DNA of 5,432 nt from Spirochaetia bacterium. GTDB lineage: Bacteria > Spirochaetota > Spirochaetia > DTKZ01. A program made the translations under genes and the position numbers. Shown one piece after another: positions 1-5,432 of the stretch (positions are counted from its first letter, which is position 1; every line of letters starts with the position of its first letter). The notes under the pieces were generated by a model. That model did not search any database and was not told the DNA's origin. It was given only the letters and a program-made list of their open reading frames with translations. Location of the stretch: the NCBI GenBank assembly GCA_031270615.1, contig JAISXE010000269.1, positions 1 through 5,432 on the forward strand, written 5' to 3'.

Positions 1-7
1 CAGGATT

Positions 8-50
8 GCGCCCAGCCCCTTGTGCCCCACGGGCTATCCGCGCTTCGCGC
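8..50 (-). repeat. Decayed copy of the element cap module plus a small hairpin
   Basis: Positions 8-37 match the 30-bp cap module of element B (2941-2970) at 25 of 30 bases, in the same orientation as B, and 241-270 of element A in inverse orientation. It is preceded by CAGGATTGC, a junction also seen at 352-360. A hairpin follows at 40-50, with stem GCGC/GCGC and loop TTC, which reads GCGAAGC on the minus strand. No clear terminal inverted repeat follows, so this looks like a degenerate or truncated member cut by the window edge. The strand is given relative to the cap-first orientation of element A. Confidence 0.6.
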
Positions 51-214
51 AACAAAACACCCGGCGCAAGAGGCCGCAGCCCAGAATAAGAGCCCATCCC
101 CAAATAATTCCCCGCCTTGCACAACAGAATAAGAGAAACCACAGACCGCACTGACCACACAGCATGTACTATGCGTTATTTAAGGATAAGCTCTTAACGT
201 GAGGCAACGCGCCC
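51..214. other. Intergenic DNA without a recognisable gene
   Basis: I see no convincing coding sequence here. The stretch holds an 11-bp direct repeat CAGAATAAGAG at 82-92 and 125-135, and an ACCACNGAC-type repeat at 138-160 of the family found after the genes further along. Its left part is A/C-rich and its right part mixed. The gene upstream of element A, if any, lies outside the window. Confidence 0.5.
138..160 (+). repeat. ACCACGGAC-type dispersed repeat (copy R1)
   Basis: It begins ACCACAGACCGCACTGACC, with C-A-rich units about 9-10 bases apart. It belongs to the same family as the copies at 2695-2711, 3005-3023, 3061-3088 (inverted), 3636-3651, 3667-3685, 5161-5193 and 5227-5250 (inverted). 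No inverted partner is visible nearby for this copy. Confidence 0.55.
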
Positions 215-232
215 CACTGTCAACAAGTCAAG
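215..232 (+). repeat. Left terminal inverted repeat of element A
   Basis: CACTGTCAACAAGTCAAG pairs with 592-609 with two mismatches. It differs by one base from the left end of element B (2721-2738, CACTGTCAACAAGTTAAG). Confidence 0.75.
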
Positions 233-262
233 GTCCGCAATCAGCCCGTGGGGCGCCAGGGG

Positions 263-352
263 CTGGTCGCAATTTTCTTAAAAGGCCGTACGAGCAGGTC
301 GTGGGCGAAGCCCCGTGTTGGTGAAACAGAACGGTCTGCCGCCCATGCAGCC
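263..352 (+). repeat. ~90-bp module, copy 1 (cargo of element A)
   Basis: It starts CTGGTCGC and ends CGCCCATGCAGCC. It is a close copy of 416-504, with scattered substitutions and a one-base indel. It contains mini-hairpin GGGC-GAA-GCCC (303-313) and CAGA-ACGG-TCTG (327-338). Element B has a simple hairpin in the corresponding slot, so this module is a larger alternative insert in the same frame. No conserved coding potential is evident. Confidence 0.7.
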
Positions 353-375
353 AGGATTGCAGCGGAAATCCCGCA

Positions 376-391
376 AGCCCCTTAAGGGGCT
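376..391. repeat. Perfect 16-bp palindrome in element A slot 2
   Basis: AGCCCCTTAAGGGGCT is fully self-complementary. It occupies the slot that in element B holds the 2861-2883 hairpin, between the same two spacers. Confidence 0.7.
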
Positions 392-415
392 GAGGACTTG
401 CAGCGGAAAGCCCGG

Positions 416-504
416 CTGGTCGCAAGTTTCTTTAAGGCCGTACAAGCAGGCCGTGGGCGTAGCCCCGCGTTGGTGAAACAGAACGGTCTGCCGCCCATGC
501 AACC
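416..504 (+). repeat. ~90-bp module, copy 2 (cargo of element A)
   Basis: This is the second copy of the module at 263-352. Its mini-hairpin has the same stem but a different loop, GGGC-GTA-GCCC (455-465), against GAA in copy 1. Both loops belong to the GNA class, so the change keeps the folding type. Hairpin CAGA-ACGG-TCTG recurs at 479-490. Confidence 0.7.
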
Positions 505-514
505 CGGGCTGGTC

Positions 515-531
515 GCATCCCTTCGGGATGC
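515..531. repeat. Triloop hairpin in element A
   Basis: GCATCCC-TTC-GGGATGC is a perfect 7-bp stem; on the minus strand the loop is GAA closed by C-G. It sits between CTGGTC and CTGCTCGCCC, the same borders that frame the 2920-2942 hairpin of element B. Confidence 0.7.
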
Positions 532-552
532 TGCTCGCCCATGCAACCTGGG

Positions 553-576
553 TTTTTGGCGCGGGAGCGCCAAAAA
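553..576. repeat. Terminal hairpin of element A
   Basis: TTTTTGGCGC and GCGCCAAAAA form a perfect 10-bp stem around GGGA. Element B has the same stem with a different loop at 2755-2778, both near the same terminus. The T-run is on the 5' side of the stem on both strands, the reverse of an intrinsic terminator. Confidence 0.7.
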
Positions 577-591
577 GGCGCACATCTTTTT

Positions 592-609
592 CTTAACTTA
601 TTGACAGTG
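592..609 (-). repeat. Right terminal inverted repeat of element A
   Basis: CTTAACTTATTGACAGTG is the inverted partner of 215-232. It contains TTGACA (601-606), a consensus -35 hexamer pointing out of the element toward the EF-G gene. The 7-mer CGCGCCC occurs outside both ends (208-214 and 612-618), two bases away from this terminus. Confidence 0.72.
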
Positions 610-624
610 ACCGCGCCCTCCCTC

Positions 625-654
625 TTTCTTTTTGCCGCCTGTTTGTGCTATTAT
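625..654 (+). promoter_or_regulatory. Predicted extended -10 promoter of the EF-G gene
   Basis: An extended -10, TGC-TATTAT (646-654), stands 18 bp after a weak -35-like TTTCTT (625-630). Transcription would start near 661, leaving only about four bases before ATG 665. No Shine-Dalgarno sequence is visible, so a leaderless message is suggested. The promoter of the next gene at 3096-3124 has the same design. The TTGACA in the element end at 601-606 is too far (42 bp) to be its -35. Confidence 0.55.
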
Positions 655-664
655 CCCTGGCATT

Positions 665-2694
<2,030 letters not shown>

Positions 2695-2695
<1 letters not shown>

Positions 2696-2711
2696 CCACT
2701 GACCACAGCGG
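2695..2711 (+). repeat. ACCACGGAC-type repeat immediately after the EF-G stop (copy R2)
   Basis: ACCACTGACCACAGCGG starts on the last base of the EF-G stop codon. Element B begins ten bases later, and a further copy of the repeat resumes on its other side at 3005, as if B had inserted into a repeat cluster. Confidence 0.55.
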
Positions 2712-2720
2712 CAGGAAGGG

Positions 2721-2738
2721 CACTGTCAACAAGTTAAG
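2721..2738 (+). repeat. Left terminal inverted repeat of element B
   Basis: CACTGTCAACAAGTTAAG pairs with 2979-2996 with one mismatch. Its minus strand carries an outward-facing TTGACA. Confidence 0.8.
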
Positions 2739-2754
2739 AAAGGGGGTGTGCGCA

Positions 2755-2778
2755 TTTTTGGCGCTGGAGCGCCAAAAA
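2755..2778. repeat. Terminal hairpin of element B
   Basis: TTTTTGGCGCT and AGCGCCAAAAA form a perfect 11-bp stem around GG. Compared with 553-576 in the same orientation, the stem is kept while the loop is changed (TCCA against GGGA). Confidence 0.75.
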
Positions 2779-2798
2779 CCCGGGTTGCATGGGCGAGC

Positions 2799-2835
2799 AG
2801 TATTTTTGTATCCGCTACGCGGATACAAAAATACT
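2799..2835. repeat. Perfect 17-bp stem hairpin in element B
   Basis: Arms 2799-2815 (AGTATTTTTGTATCCGC) and 2819-2835 pair without mismatch around TAC. On the minus strand the tip reads GCGTAGC, a GNA-type triloop. This is the longest hairpin of the family in this window. Confidence 0.8.
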
Positions 2836-2860
2836 ACCAGCCAGGCTTTCCGCTTCAATC

Positions 2861-2883
2861 TTTTTGCCGCCGGGCGGCAAAAA
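2861..2883. repeat. Hairpin in element B slot 2
   Basis: TTTTTGCCGC and GCGGCAAAAA form a perfect 10-bp stem around CGG. It lies between the two spacers that in element A flank the 376-391 palindrome, with unrelated stem sequence. Confidence 0.75.
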
Positions 2884-2919
2884 GGATTTCCGCTGCAATC
2901 CAGGTTGCATGGGCGAGCA

Positions 2920-2942
2920 GCAATTTTGCGAAGCAAAATTGC
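2920..2942. repeat. Hairpin in element B slot 1
   Basis: GCAATTTTGC-GAA-GCAAAATTGC is a perfect 10-bp stem with tip GCGAAGC. It occupies the position next to the cap that in element A is taken by the first ~90-bp module. Confidence 0.78.
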
Positions 2943-2978
2943 GACCAGCCCCTGGCGCCCCACGGGCTGACTTTTGGC

Positions 2979-2996
2979 CTTAACTTGTTGACATTG
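2979..2996 (-). repeat. Right terminal inverted repeat of element B
   Basis: CTTAACTTGTTGACATTG is the partner of 2721-2738. It contains TTGACA at 2988-2993 facing the downstream gene. Confidence 0.8.
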
Positions 2997-3004
2997 AAGA
3001 GACA

Positions 3005-3088
3005 ACCACTGACGGCGCGGACCATGCGGGCGGGAAGATACGGTTTTTTCTTTTTTCGTTTGTCTGTGCTGTCTGTGTCGTCCGTGGT
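3005..3088. repeat. Direct and inverted ACCACGGAC repeats able to pair (copies R3/R4)
   Basis: 3005-3022 (ACCACTGACGGCGCGGAC) pairs with 3071-3088, in the inverted copy 3061-3088, at 14 Watson-Crick and 3 G-U positions with one mismatch over 18. A T-rich tract follows at 3093-3105. As RNA this could end transcripts arriving from EF-G, while the T-rich tract doubles as the -35 region of the next promoter. The pairing is seen; the function is inferred. Confidence 0.5.
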
Positions 3089-3095
3089 TCGATTC

Positions 3096-3124
3096 TTTCT
3101 TTTTTGGGCCGGGTGTGCTACGAT
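3096..3124 (+). promoter_or_regulatory. Predicted extended -10 promoter of the 163-aa protein gene
   Basis: Extended -10 TGC-TACGAT (3116-3124) lies 17 bp after TTTCTT (3096-3101), the same arrangement as 625-654. The start point would be about 3131, next to ATG 3132, again with no ribosome-binding sequence in view. Confidence 0.5.
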
Positions 3125-3131
3125 GGGTGCT

Positions 3132-3623
3132 ATGGCAGAGTTCACGGACGGCGAATCACGGCCCGGCCTGCGCCGCCTTGTGGAGGCGGGGAAGATAGAT
3201 CGGAAAACGGCTCACCGCGCGGCGGAAATTCCTGAGGCCTTTCTGGCGGAGTTCTATCCCTTACTGGGCGGTTTGAGTTTTTCCAATACGCGCATATTCC
3301 TTGAGCGGCTTGGGGAGGTACTCGCGGGAAAAAGCCCGGAAGAGGCCGCGGCCATAAAAGAGCGGCTTCTGGCGGCCCGGCGGCCGGAGGAGGAGCTTGC
3401 CCGCATCCGCATGCCGGAGCTGACTGAGATGGAAGGCCGTTTTAGGGATATTACGGGCCGCATCCTGCGTGGCAGCGGCGTGAGCCTGAAAGCCCCGCCC
3501 TACTTTGAGGGCGGCCGCTTTGCCGTGGCGTTCAGTTTCGGCAGCGCGGAAGAGCTGCGCCGGAAAATACGGGCTTTGGAAAAACTGGCGGCGGAGGGGG
3601 ATGGGCTGTACGGGCTTTTGTGA
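3132..3623 (+). CDS. Uncharacterised 163-aa protein, possibly ParB C-terminal-like
   Basis: I do not recognise this protein with certainty. It is soluble, with no signal peptide or membrane segment, and rich in Arg, Glu and Ala. Residues about 11-65 (LRRLVEAGKIDRKTAHRAAE, then a helix ending GLSFSNTRIFLERLGEVL) recall the helix-turn-helix tail of ParB/Spo0J, where a G-K-I/L-x-x-x-x-A-R motif precedes a short G-L-S helix. Residues about 95-155 (charged helix, GSGVSLKAPP, an aromatic beta stretch FAVAFSFGS, then AEELRRKIRALEKL) recall the ParB dimerisation domain. The ParB N-terminal CTP-binding domain is absent. The resemblance is from memory and weak. ATG 3132 was preferred to in-frame ATG 3123, which lies inside the -10 element; the frame also stays open further back through element B, but that part is repeat. 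The gene has its own promoter and a strong terminator, so it is probably monocistronic. Confidence 0.75.
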   Translation: MAEFTDGESRPGLRRLVEAGKIDRKTAHRAAEIPEAFLAEFYPLLGGLSFSNTRIFLERLGEVLAGKSPEEAAAIKERLLAARRPEEELARIRMPELTEMEGRFRDITGRILRGSGVSLKAPPYFEGGRFAVAFSFGSAEELRRKIRALEKLAAEGDGLYGLL

Positions 3624-3635
3624 AGGCGCGCGGAA

Positions 3636-3685
3636 ACCACGGGCGGCACGGGTTGAAGAAAAGAAAACCACGGACAGCACGGACA
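3636..3685 (+). repeat. Two ACCACGGAC-type repeats after the 163-aa protein gene (copies R5, R6)
   Basis: Copies lie at 3636-3651 (ACCACGGGCGGCACGG) and 3667-3685 (ACCACGGACAGCACGGACA), separated by an A/G-rich GAAGAAAAG tract. They lead into the terminator stem at 3724, which is built from related sequence (CCACGGGGGAACACGG). Confidence 0.6.
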
Positions 3686-3723
3686 TAAGAAAGAAAAAAG
3701 GCATGGATTGAAGAAAAAAAAAG

Positions 3724-3801
3724 CCGCCACGGGGGAACACGGGGAAAAAAGCGGGGGATTTTTTTATTCTAAAATTCCGTGTTCCCCCGTGGCGGGTTTT
3801 T
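3724..3801 (+). terminator. Strong intrinsic terminator, possibly bidirectional
   Basis: Arms 3724-3742 (CCGCCACGGGGGAACACGG) and 3777-3795 are perfectly complementary over 19 bp, extended by two G-U pairs inward, with a loop of about 32-34 bases. TTTTT follows at 3797-3801, one base after the stem. An A-run (3714-3722) precedes the left arm, so the minus strand also ends in a T-run. It lies 100 bases after the 163-aa protein stop. The loop is longer than usual for such terminators. Confidence 0.72.
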
Positions 3802-3807
3802 GCGCGG

Positions 3808-3855
3808 GACGCCACTATACGGCACGCGCGAGACGCCGCTATGCGGCACGCGAAA
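3808..3855 (+). repeat. Two tandem 24-bp units
   Basis: Units 3808-3831 and 3832-3855 both begin GACGCC(A/G)CTAT(A/G)CGGCACGCG and match at 20 of 24 positions. The second contains GCCGC-TAT-GCGGC, and its end forms CACGC-GAAA-GCGTG (3847-3860) with the following bases. The paired A-to-G changes in unit 2 improve the hairpin of that unit. Confidence 0.6.
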
Positions 3856-4004
3856 GCGTGTCCATCTTGCGGGCCACATGGCGAGAGCCCATAAAAAACA
3901 CTGGGGGAAATACAGGCAACAGGGCGATTGGAGGGGCGCGAAGCGGCCACGCGCGTGGCGCGGGGCGGAACCCCCGCAAAGCCCGGCCCCCGCGTAGCGG
4001 GGGC
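3847..4004. promoter_or_regulatory. Hairpin-dense leader before the radical SAM gene
   Basis: No gene is seen between 3624 and 4033; besides the repeats and terminator it holds four further inverted structures. These are CACGC-GAAA-GCGTG (3847-3860), CGC-GAA-GCG (3937-3945), perfect palindrome GCCACGCGCGTGGC (3946-3959), and GCCCCCGC-GTA-GCGGGGGC (3986-4004, 8-bp stem). The last lies 29 bases before GTG 4034 and could affect initiation or be part of a promoter region. A possible -10 TATACG at 4018-4023 lacks a good -35. Regulation is inferred only from position. Confidence 0.4.
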
Positions 4005-4033
4005 GCGCCCAAACTCATATACGGGAAATAACG

Positions 4034-5197
4034 GTGCCGGACGGAAAAGATTTGCCACAAAAAGTTTTGCGCGTTTTGCCTTTTACGCGGATTTATCTTG
4101 CCCCGCAGGCGCGCGATTTGCCTGCGGCGCGGCGCGGCTTGGGGAGGCTTTCTTTTTTGCCGGTGTTTCAGGCGGACAGCCACAGGGATATTCCGGCTCC
4201 GCACCGCAGCGGGGAAACCCTTTTTATTACTTCGACGAGGGGCGAGGCGCTGGGCCCTTGTCCGGGCTCGCGGGGGCATGTGTGCTGCAACTACTTTACG
4301 GTGGATGTGTATATGGGGTGCAGCCTGGGGTGTTCCTACTGCATCATGAAGAGCTACCTGAACTTTGAGCCTGTCACGGTTTACGCGGATACGGGGCCGC
4401 CCATCGCGAGGATACGGGAATTGGCGGCGGCCAATCCCGGCCGCCTTGTCCGCGTGGGTTCGGGCGAGACGGGGGACTCCCTCCAGCTTGATCCTGTTTT
4501 TGAGTTGTCTGGGGAATTTATCCGGGGCCTTGCGGATTTGCCTAACGTGGTGTTCGAGGCCAAAACCAAGACGGATTTTGTCGGGCACCTGCTTGGCATT
4601 CCCGAAAAGGGGAGGGCCGTGATCGCTTTTTCGCTGAACGCCAGGTCGGTGAGCGGGGCCGAGGAAGAATACGCGGCGGGCTTGGACGAAAGGCTCAGTG
4701 CCGCGCGCAGGGCCGTGGACGCGGGGTATCGCACGGCTTTCCACTTTGACCCCATCATGGCTTTTCCCGGCTGGGAGGCGGCCTACGGCGAGGTCGTGGA
4801 CGCTTTGGCGGCTTTTCCGGCGGACAGGGTGGCGTGGATAAGCCTGGGGACGTTCCGCTACCCGGGCGCGCTGAAGGACAGGATAGGGCGGCGGCCCTAC
4901 CTTTTTGACGAGTTTGTTCCCTGCCGCGACGGGAAGTTCCGCTACCTGCAAAGGCGGCGGGGGCGCGTGTACCGCTGGTTTTTGGATCGCATACGCGCGG
5001 TCTGTGACGCGCCTGTGTACCTGTGCATGGAAAGCGCGGATATGTGGCGCAAGGTTTACGGCAGGAGCGCGCTGGCTAACCCGCGCACGCGGGGCTTGTT
5101 CCAGGCGCTTAAAAGCAGTGGCCATCCAGCCGGGGAAGAGAAGCACTGCGGGGAAAATTTACCACGGACGGCACGGATAGATACGGACAAAGGATGA
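4034..5197 (+). CDS. SPL-like (spore photoproduct lyase family) radical SAM protein
   Basis: This 387-aa protein has the radical SAM cluster motif C96-SLG-C100-SY-C103, which binds a [4Fe-4S] cluster and cleaves S-adenosylmethionine. The surrounding sequence is that of the SPL superfamily: N-terminal RIYLAPQARDLP, VYMGCSLGCSYCIM, a lysine at 179 matching the Bacillus active-site lysine, AFSLN (198-202), GYRTAFHFDPIMAFPGW and C-terminal YLCMES. By alignment from memory, the Bacillus hydrogen-donor Cys141 is Glu145 here (VGSGETGD) and Tyr98 is Ile104; Tyr96 is kept as Tyr102. A classical spore photoproduct repair reaction is therefore doubtful; another DNA or RNA lesion, or another substrate, is possible. 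The GTG start is constrained by an in-frame TAG at 3995; GGGA (4023-4026) is a weak ribosome-binding site. Residues after about 361 are encoded by repeat sequence and look like an acquired tail. The gene appears to be transcribed alone. Confidence 0.9.
   Translation: MPDGKDLPQKVLRVLPFTRIYLAPQARDLPAARRGLGRLSFLPVFQADSHRDIPAPHRSGETLFITSTRGEALGPCPGSRGHVCCNYFTVDVYMGCSLGCSYCIMKSYLNFEPVTVYADTGPPIARIRELAAANPGRLVRVGSGETGDSLQLDPVFELSGEFIRGLADLPNVVFEAKTKTDFVGHLLGIPEKGRAVIAFSLNARSVSGAEEEYAAGLDERLSAARRAVDAGYRTAFHFDPIMAFPGWEAAYGEVVDALAAFPADRVAWISLGTFRYPGALKDRIGRRPYLFDEFVPCRDGKFRYLQRRRGRVYRWFLDRIRAVCDAPVYLCMESADMWRKVYGRSALANPRTRGLFQALKSSGHPAGEEKHCGENLPRTARIDTDKG
5161..5193 (+). repeat. ACCACGGAC-type repeat inside the 3' end of the radical SAM gene (copy R8)
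   Basis: It starts ACCACGGACGGCACGGATAG and continues with ATACGGACAAAGG. It encodes the last dozen residues of the protein, ending two bases before the TGA at 5195-5197. Confidence 0.6.
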
Positions 5198-5255
5198 GGG
5201 ATTTCGATCAAAAAGCCTGTGTTTTTCCGTCTTTGTCAGTGTGGCCGGTGTTTTT
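5183..5255 (+). terminator. Weak candidate terminator of the radical SAM gene
   Basis: ACGGACAAAG (5183-5192) pairs with CTTTGTCAGT (5231-5240) with one mismatch, using the direct repeat and its inverted partner (copy R9, 5227-5250). TTTTT follows at 5251-5255, but ten bases after the stem. The direct repeat GCC(T/G)GTGTTTTTC (5215-5227, 5244-5256) supplies two T-runs. The long loop and the gap before the T-run make this uncertain. Confidence 0.35.
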
Positions 5256-5276
5256 CTGTATTCTTCTGCAAGCGGT

Positions 5277-5330
5277 GCTGAATTGTACCCTGGAGCTTGC
5301 TCCGAGGTTCTTCATTGGTAACTATTCAGC
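5277..5330. repeat. Nested palindromic structure
   Basis: The outer arms GCTGAAT (5277-5283) and ATTCAGC (5324-5330) are perfect and continue inward as GTACC against GGTAAC with one bulge. The inner part holds GGAGC-TT-GCTCC framed by CCT and AGG. The whole could fold as a branched or two-part stem in RNA or single-stranded DNA. It does not match a known RNA family that I recognise. Confidence 0.45.
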
Positions 5331-5432
5331 CAAAGGGGATGCAAAGGAGGGCTGTCCCAGGGCGGGCTGGTAGTATGAACACGCAGGGCCTGTCTGCGGG
5401 AAAAAACGGGTACCCCTCCGGCGGCCCCTCCC
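5331..5432. other. Right-edge sequence, no supported gene
   Basis: A frame from ATG 5339 (or in-frame ATG 5375) stays open to the window edge, reading MNTQGLSAGKNGYPSGGP after the second start. It is too short and unrecognised to call. GGCTGGTAGTAT (5365-5376) is identical to the reverse complement of 2831-2842 in element B, so a further repeat copy may overlap or begin here. Confidence 0.25.

Larger units (their letters stand above)
215..609 (+). mobile_element. Element A: non-coding modular hairpin element with terminal inverted repeats (MITE-like)
   Basis: This 395-bp element is bounded by 18-bp imperfect inverted repeats (215-232 and 592-609, 16 of 18 pairing). Inside, in order, are a 30-bp cap (241-270); a ~90-bp module (263-352); spacer GGATTGCAGCGGAAATCC (354-371); palindrome AGCCCCTTAAGGGGCT (376-391); spacer GCAGCGGAAAGCC (400-412); a second ~90-bp module (416-504); a hairpin GCATCCC-TTC-GGGATGC (515-531); spacer CTGCTCGCCCATGCAACC (531-548); and a terminal hairpin (553-576). 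The same order of spacers, inverted, makes up element B at 2721-2996. Open reading frames inside it change between copies and follow repeat modules, so I do not call genes. It carries no transposase, so if mobile it must be moved in trans. It lies just upstream of the EF-G promoter. The mobile nature is inferred from the architecture. Confidence 0.72.
2721..2996 (-). mobile_element. Element B: second modular hairpin element, inverted relative to element A
   Basis: This 276-bp element has 18-bp inverted ends (2721-2738 and 2979-2996, one mismatch; the inner 15 bases TGTCAACAAGTTAAG are perfect). In + order it holds four perfect hairpins at 2755-2778, 2799-2835, 2861-2883 and 2920-2942, then the cap at 2941-2970, which is the exact reverse complement of 241-270 over 30 bases. 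The spacers are those of element A: GGTTGCATGGGCGAGCAG twice (2783-2800, 2903-2920; inverse at 531-548) and GGATTTCCGCTGCAATCC (2884-2901; inverse at 354-371). There are no ~90-bp modules. Reading frames cross it on both strands but consist only of repeat modules. The flanks read AAGGG before and AAGAG after, too weak a match to call a target duplication. There is no transposase. The coordinates are well supported; mobility is inferred. Confidence 0.78.

Noticed and set aside
228..604. Open reading frames on both strands across element A (and likewise 2748-3131 and 2622-3005 across element B)
   Set aside because: They translate repeat modules, recur in several frames and strands, and lack ribosome-binding sites. 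Long open frames are common in G+C-rich palindromic DNA.
632..664. Upstream ATG 632 as EF-G start
   Set aside because: It adds MPPVCAIIPGI, which is foreign to the family, and lies upstream of the likely -10 at 649-654. MEKLRNIGIMAHIDAGKTT is the usual beginning.
2755..2778. Rho-independent terminator for EF-G
   Set aside because: The T-run is on the 5' side and the A-run on the 3' side of the stem on either strand, opposite to what an intrinsic terminator needs. The same holds for 553-576 and 2861-2883.
2721..2996. Integron attC site or gene cassette
   Set aside because: attC has RYYYAAC on the left and GTTRRRY on the right. Here GTTAAG is on the left and CTTAAC on the right, the seventh positions do not fit, and no cassette gene lies between.
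2721..2996. CRISPR array (repeats separated by variable sequences)
   Set aside because: The repeats are unequal, the intervening sequences are perfect hairpins of different length, not unique spacers, and the unit is bounded by inverted ends. No cas genes are seen.
4103..4127. CCGCAGGC/GCCTGCGG inverted repeat as a regulatory hairpin
   Set aside because: It lies in the coding sequence of the radical SAM gene, where G+C-rich codons produce such stems readily. It has no shared spacer or terminus with the element family.
3839..5146. Long antisense open frame opposite the radical SAM gene (435 aa)
   Set aside because: It covers the hairpin leader and mirrors the real gene, with a basic, low-complexity translation and no recognisable domains.
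5339..5432. 5' end of a further protein gene at the right edge
   Set aside because: About 30 codons, unrecognised, with a purine-rich GGAGG poorly spaced from either ATG, and overlapping an element-like 12-mer. It cannot be supported without more sequence.

Overview
The window looks like a G+C-rich bacterial chromosome segment, most probably from a spirochaete of the Treponema group. This is an inference. It rests mainly on the elongation factor G (EF-G) gene, whose domain IV is of the divergent second type known from spirochaetes and mitochondria, and on intergenic DNA packed with short palindromes and ACCACGGAC-type repeats. Nothing here fixes the genus. No rRNA, tRNA or CRISPR array is visible.

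Layout: 1-214 is non-coding and begins with a decayed copy of a repeat module. 215-609 is a 395-bp non-coding element with terminal inverted repeats (element A). 625-654 is a promoter, followed at 665-2695 by an EF-G paralogue. 2721-2996 is a 276-bp element of the same family in the opposite orientation (element B), sitting inside an ACCAC(G/T)GAC repeat cluster. 3096-3124 is a second promoter of the same type, followed at 3132-3623 by a 163-aa protein that may resemble the C-terminal half of ParB. 3724-3801 is a perfect-stem terminator. 3797-4033 is a hairpin-dense leader. 4034-5197 encodes a radical SAM protein of the spore photoproduct lyase (SPL) superfamily. 5198-5432 is intergenic, with repeats, a possible terminator and a structured palindrome.

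The three genes all lie on the + strand but are separated by hairpins, repeats and their own promoters, so they look like separate transcription units, not an operon. They concern ribosome function, a possible DNA-binding protein, and a possible nucleic-acid lesion repair or modification enzyme. No shared pathway is evident.

The most original content is the pair of modular elements. They share 18-bp inverted termini, a 30-bp cap and several fixed spacers. Between the spacers are slots holding perfect hairpins whose sequences differ from slot to slot. Many of these hairpins are closed by a C-GAA-G or C-GTA-G triloop, the class known to form exceptionally stable DNA mini-hairpins. They look like non-autonomous mobile elements in which hairpins are exchanged inside a conserved frame.
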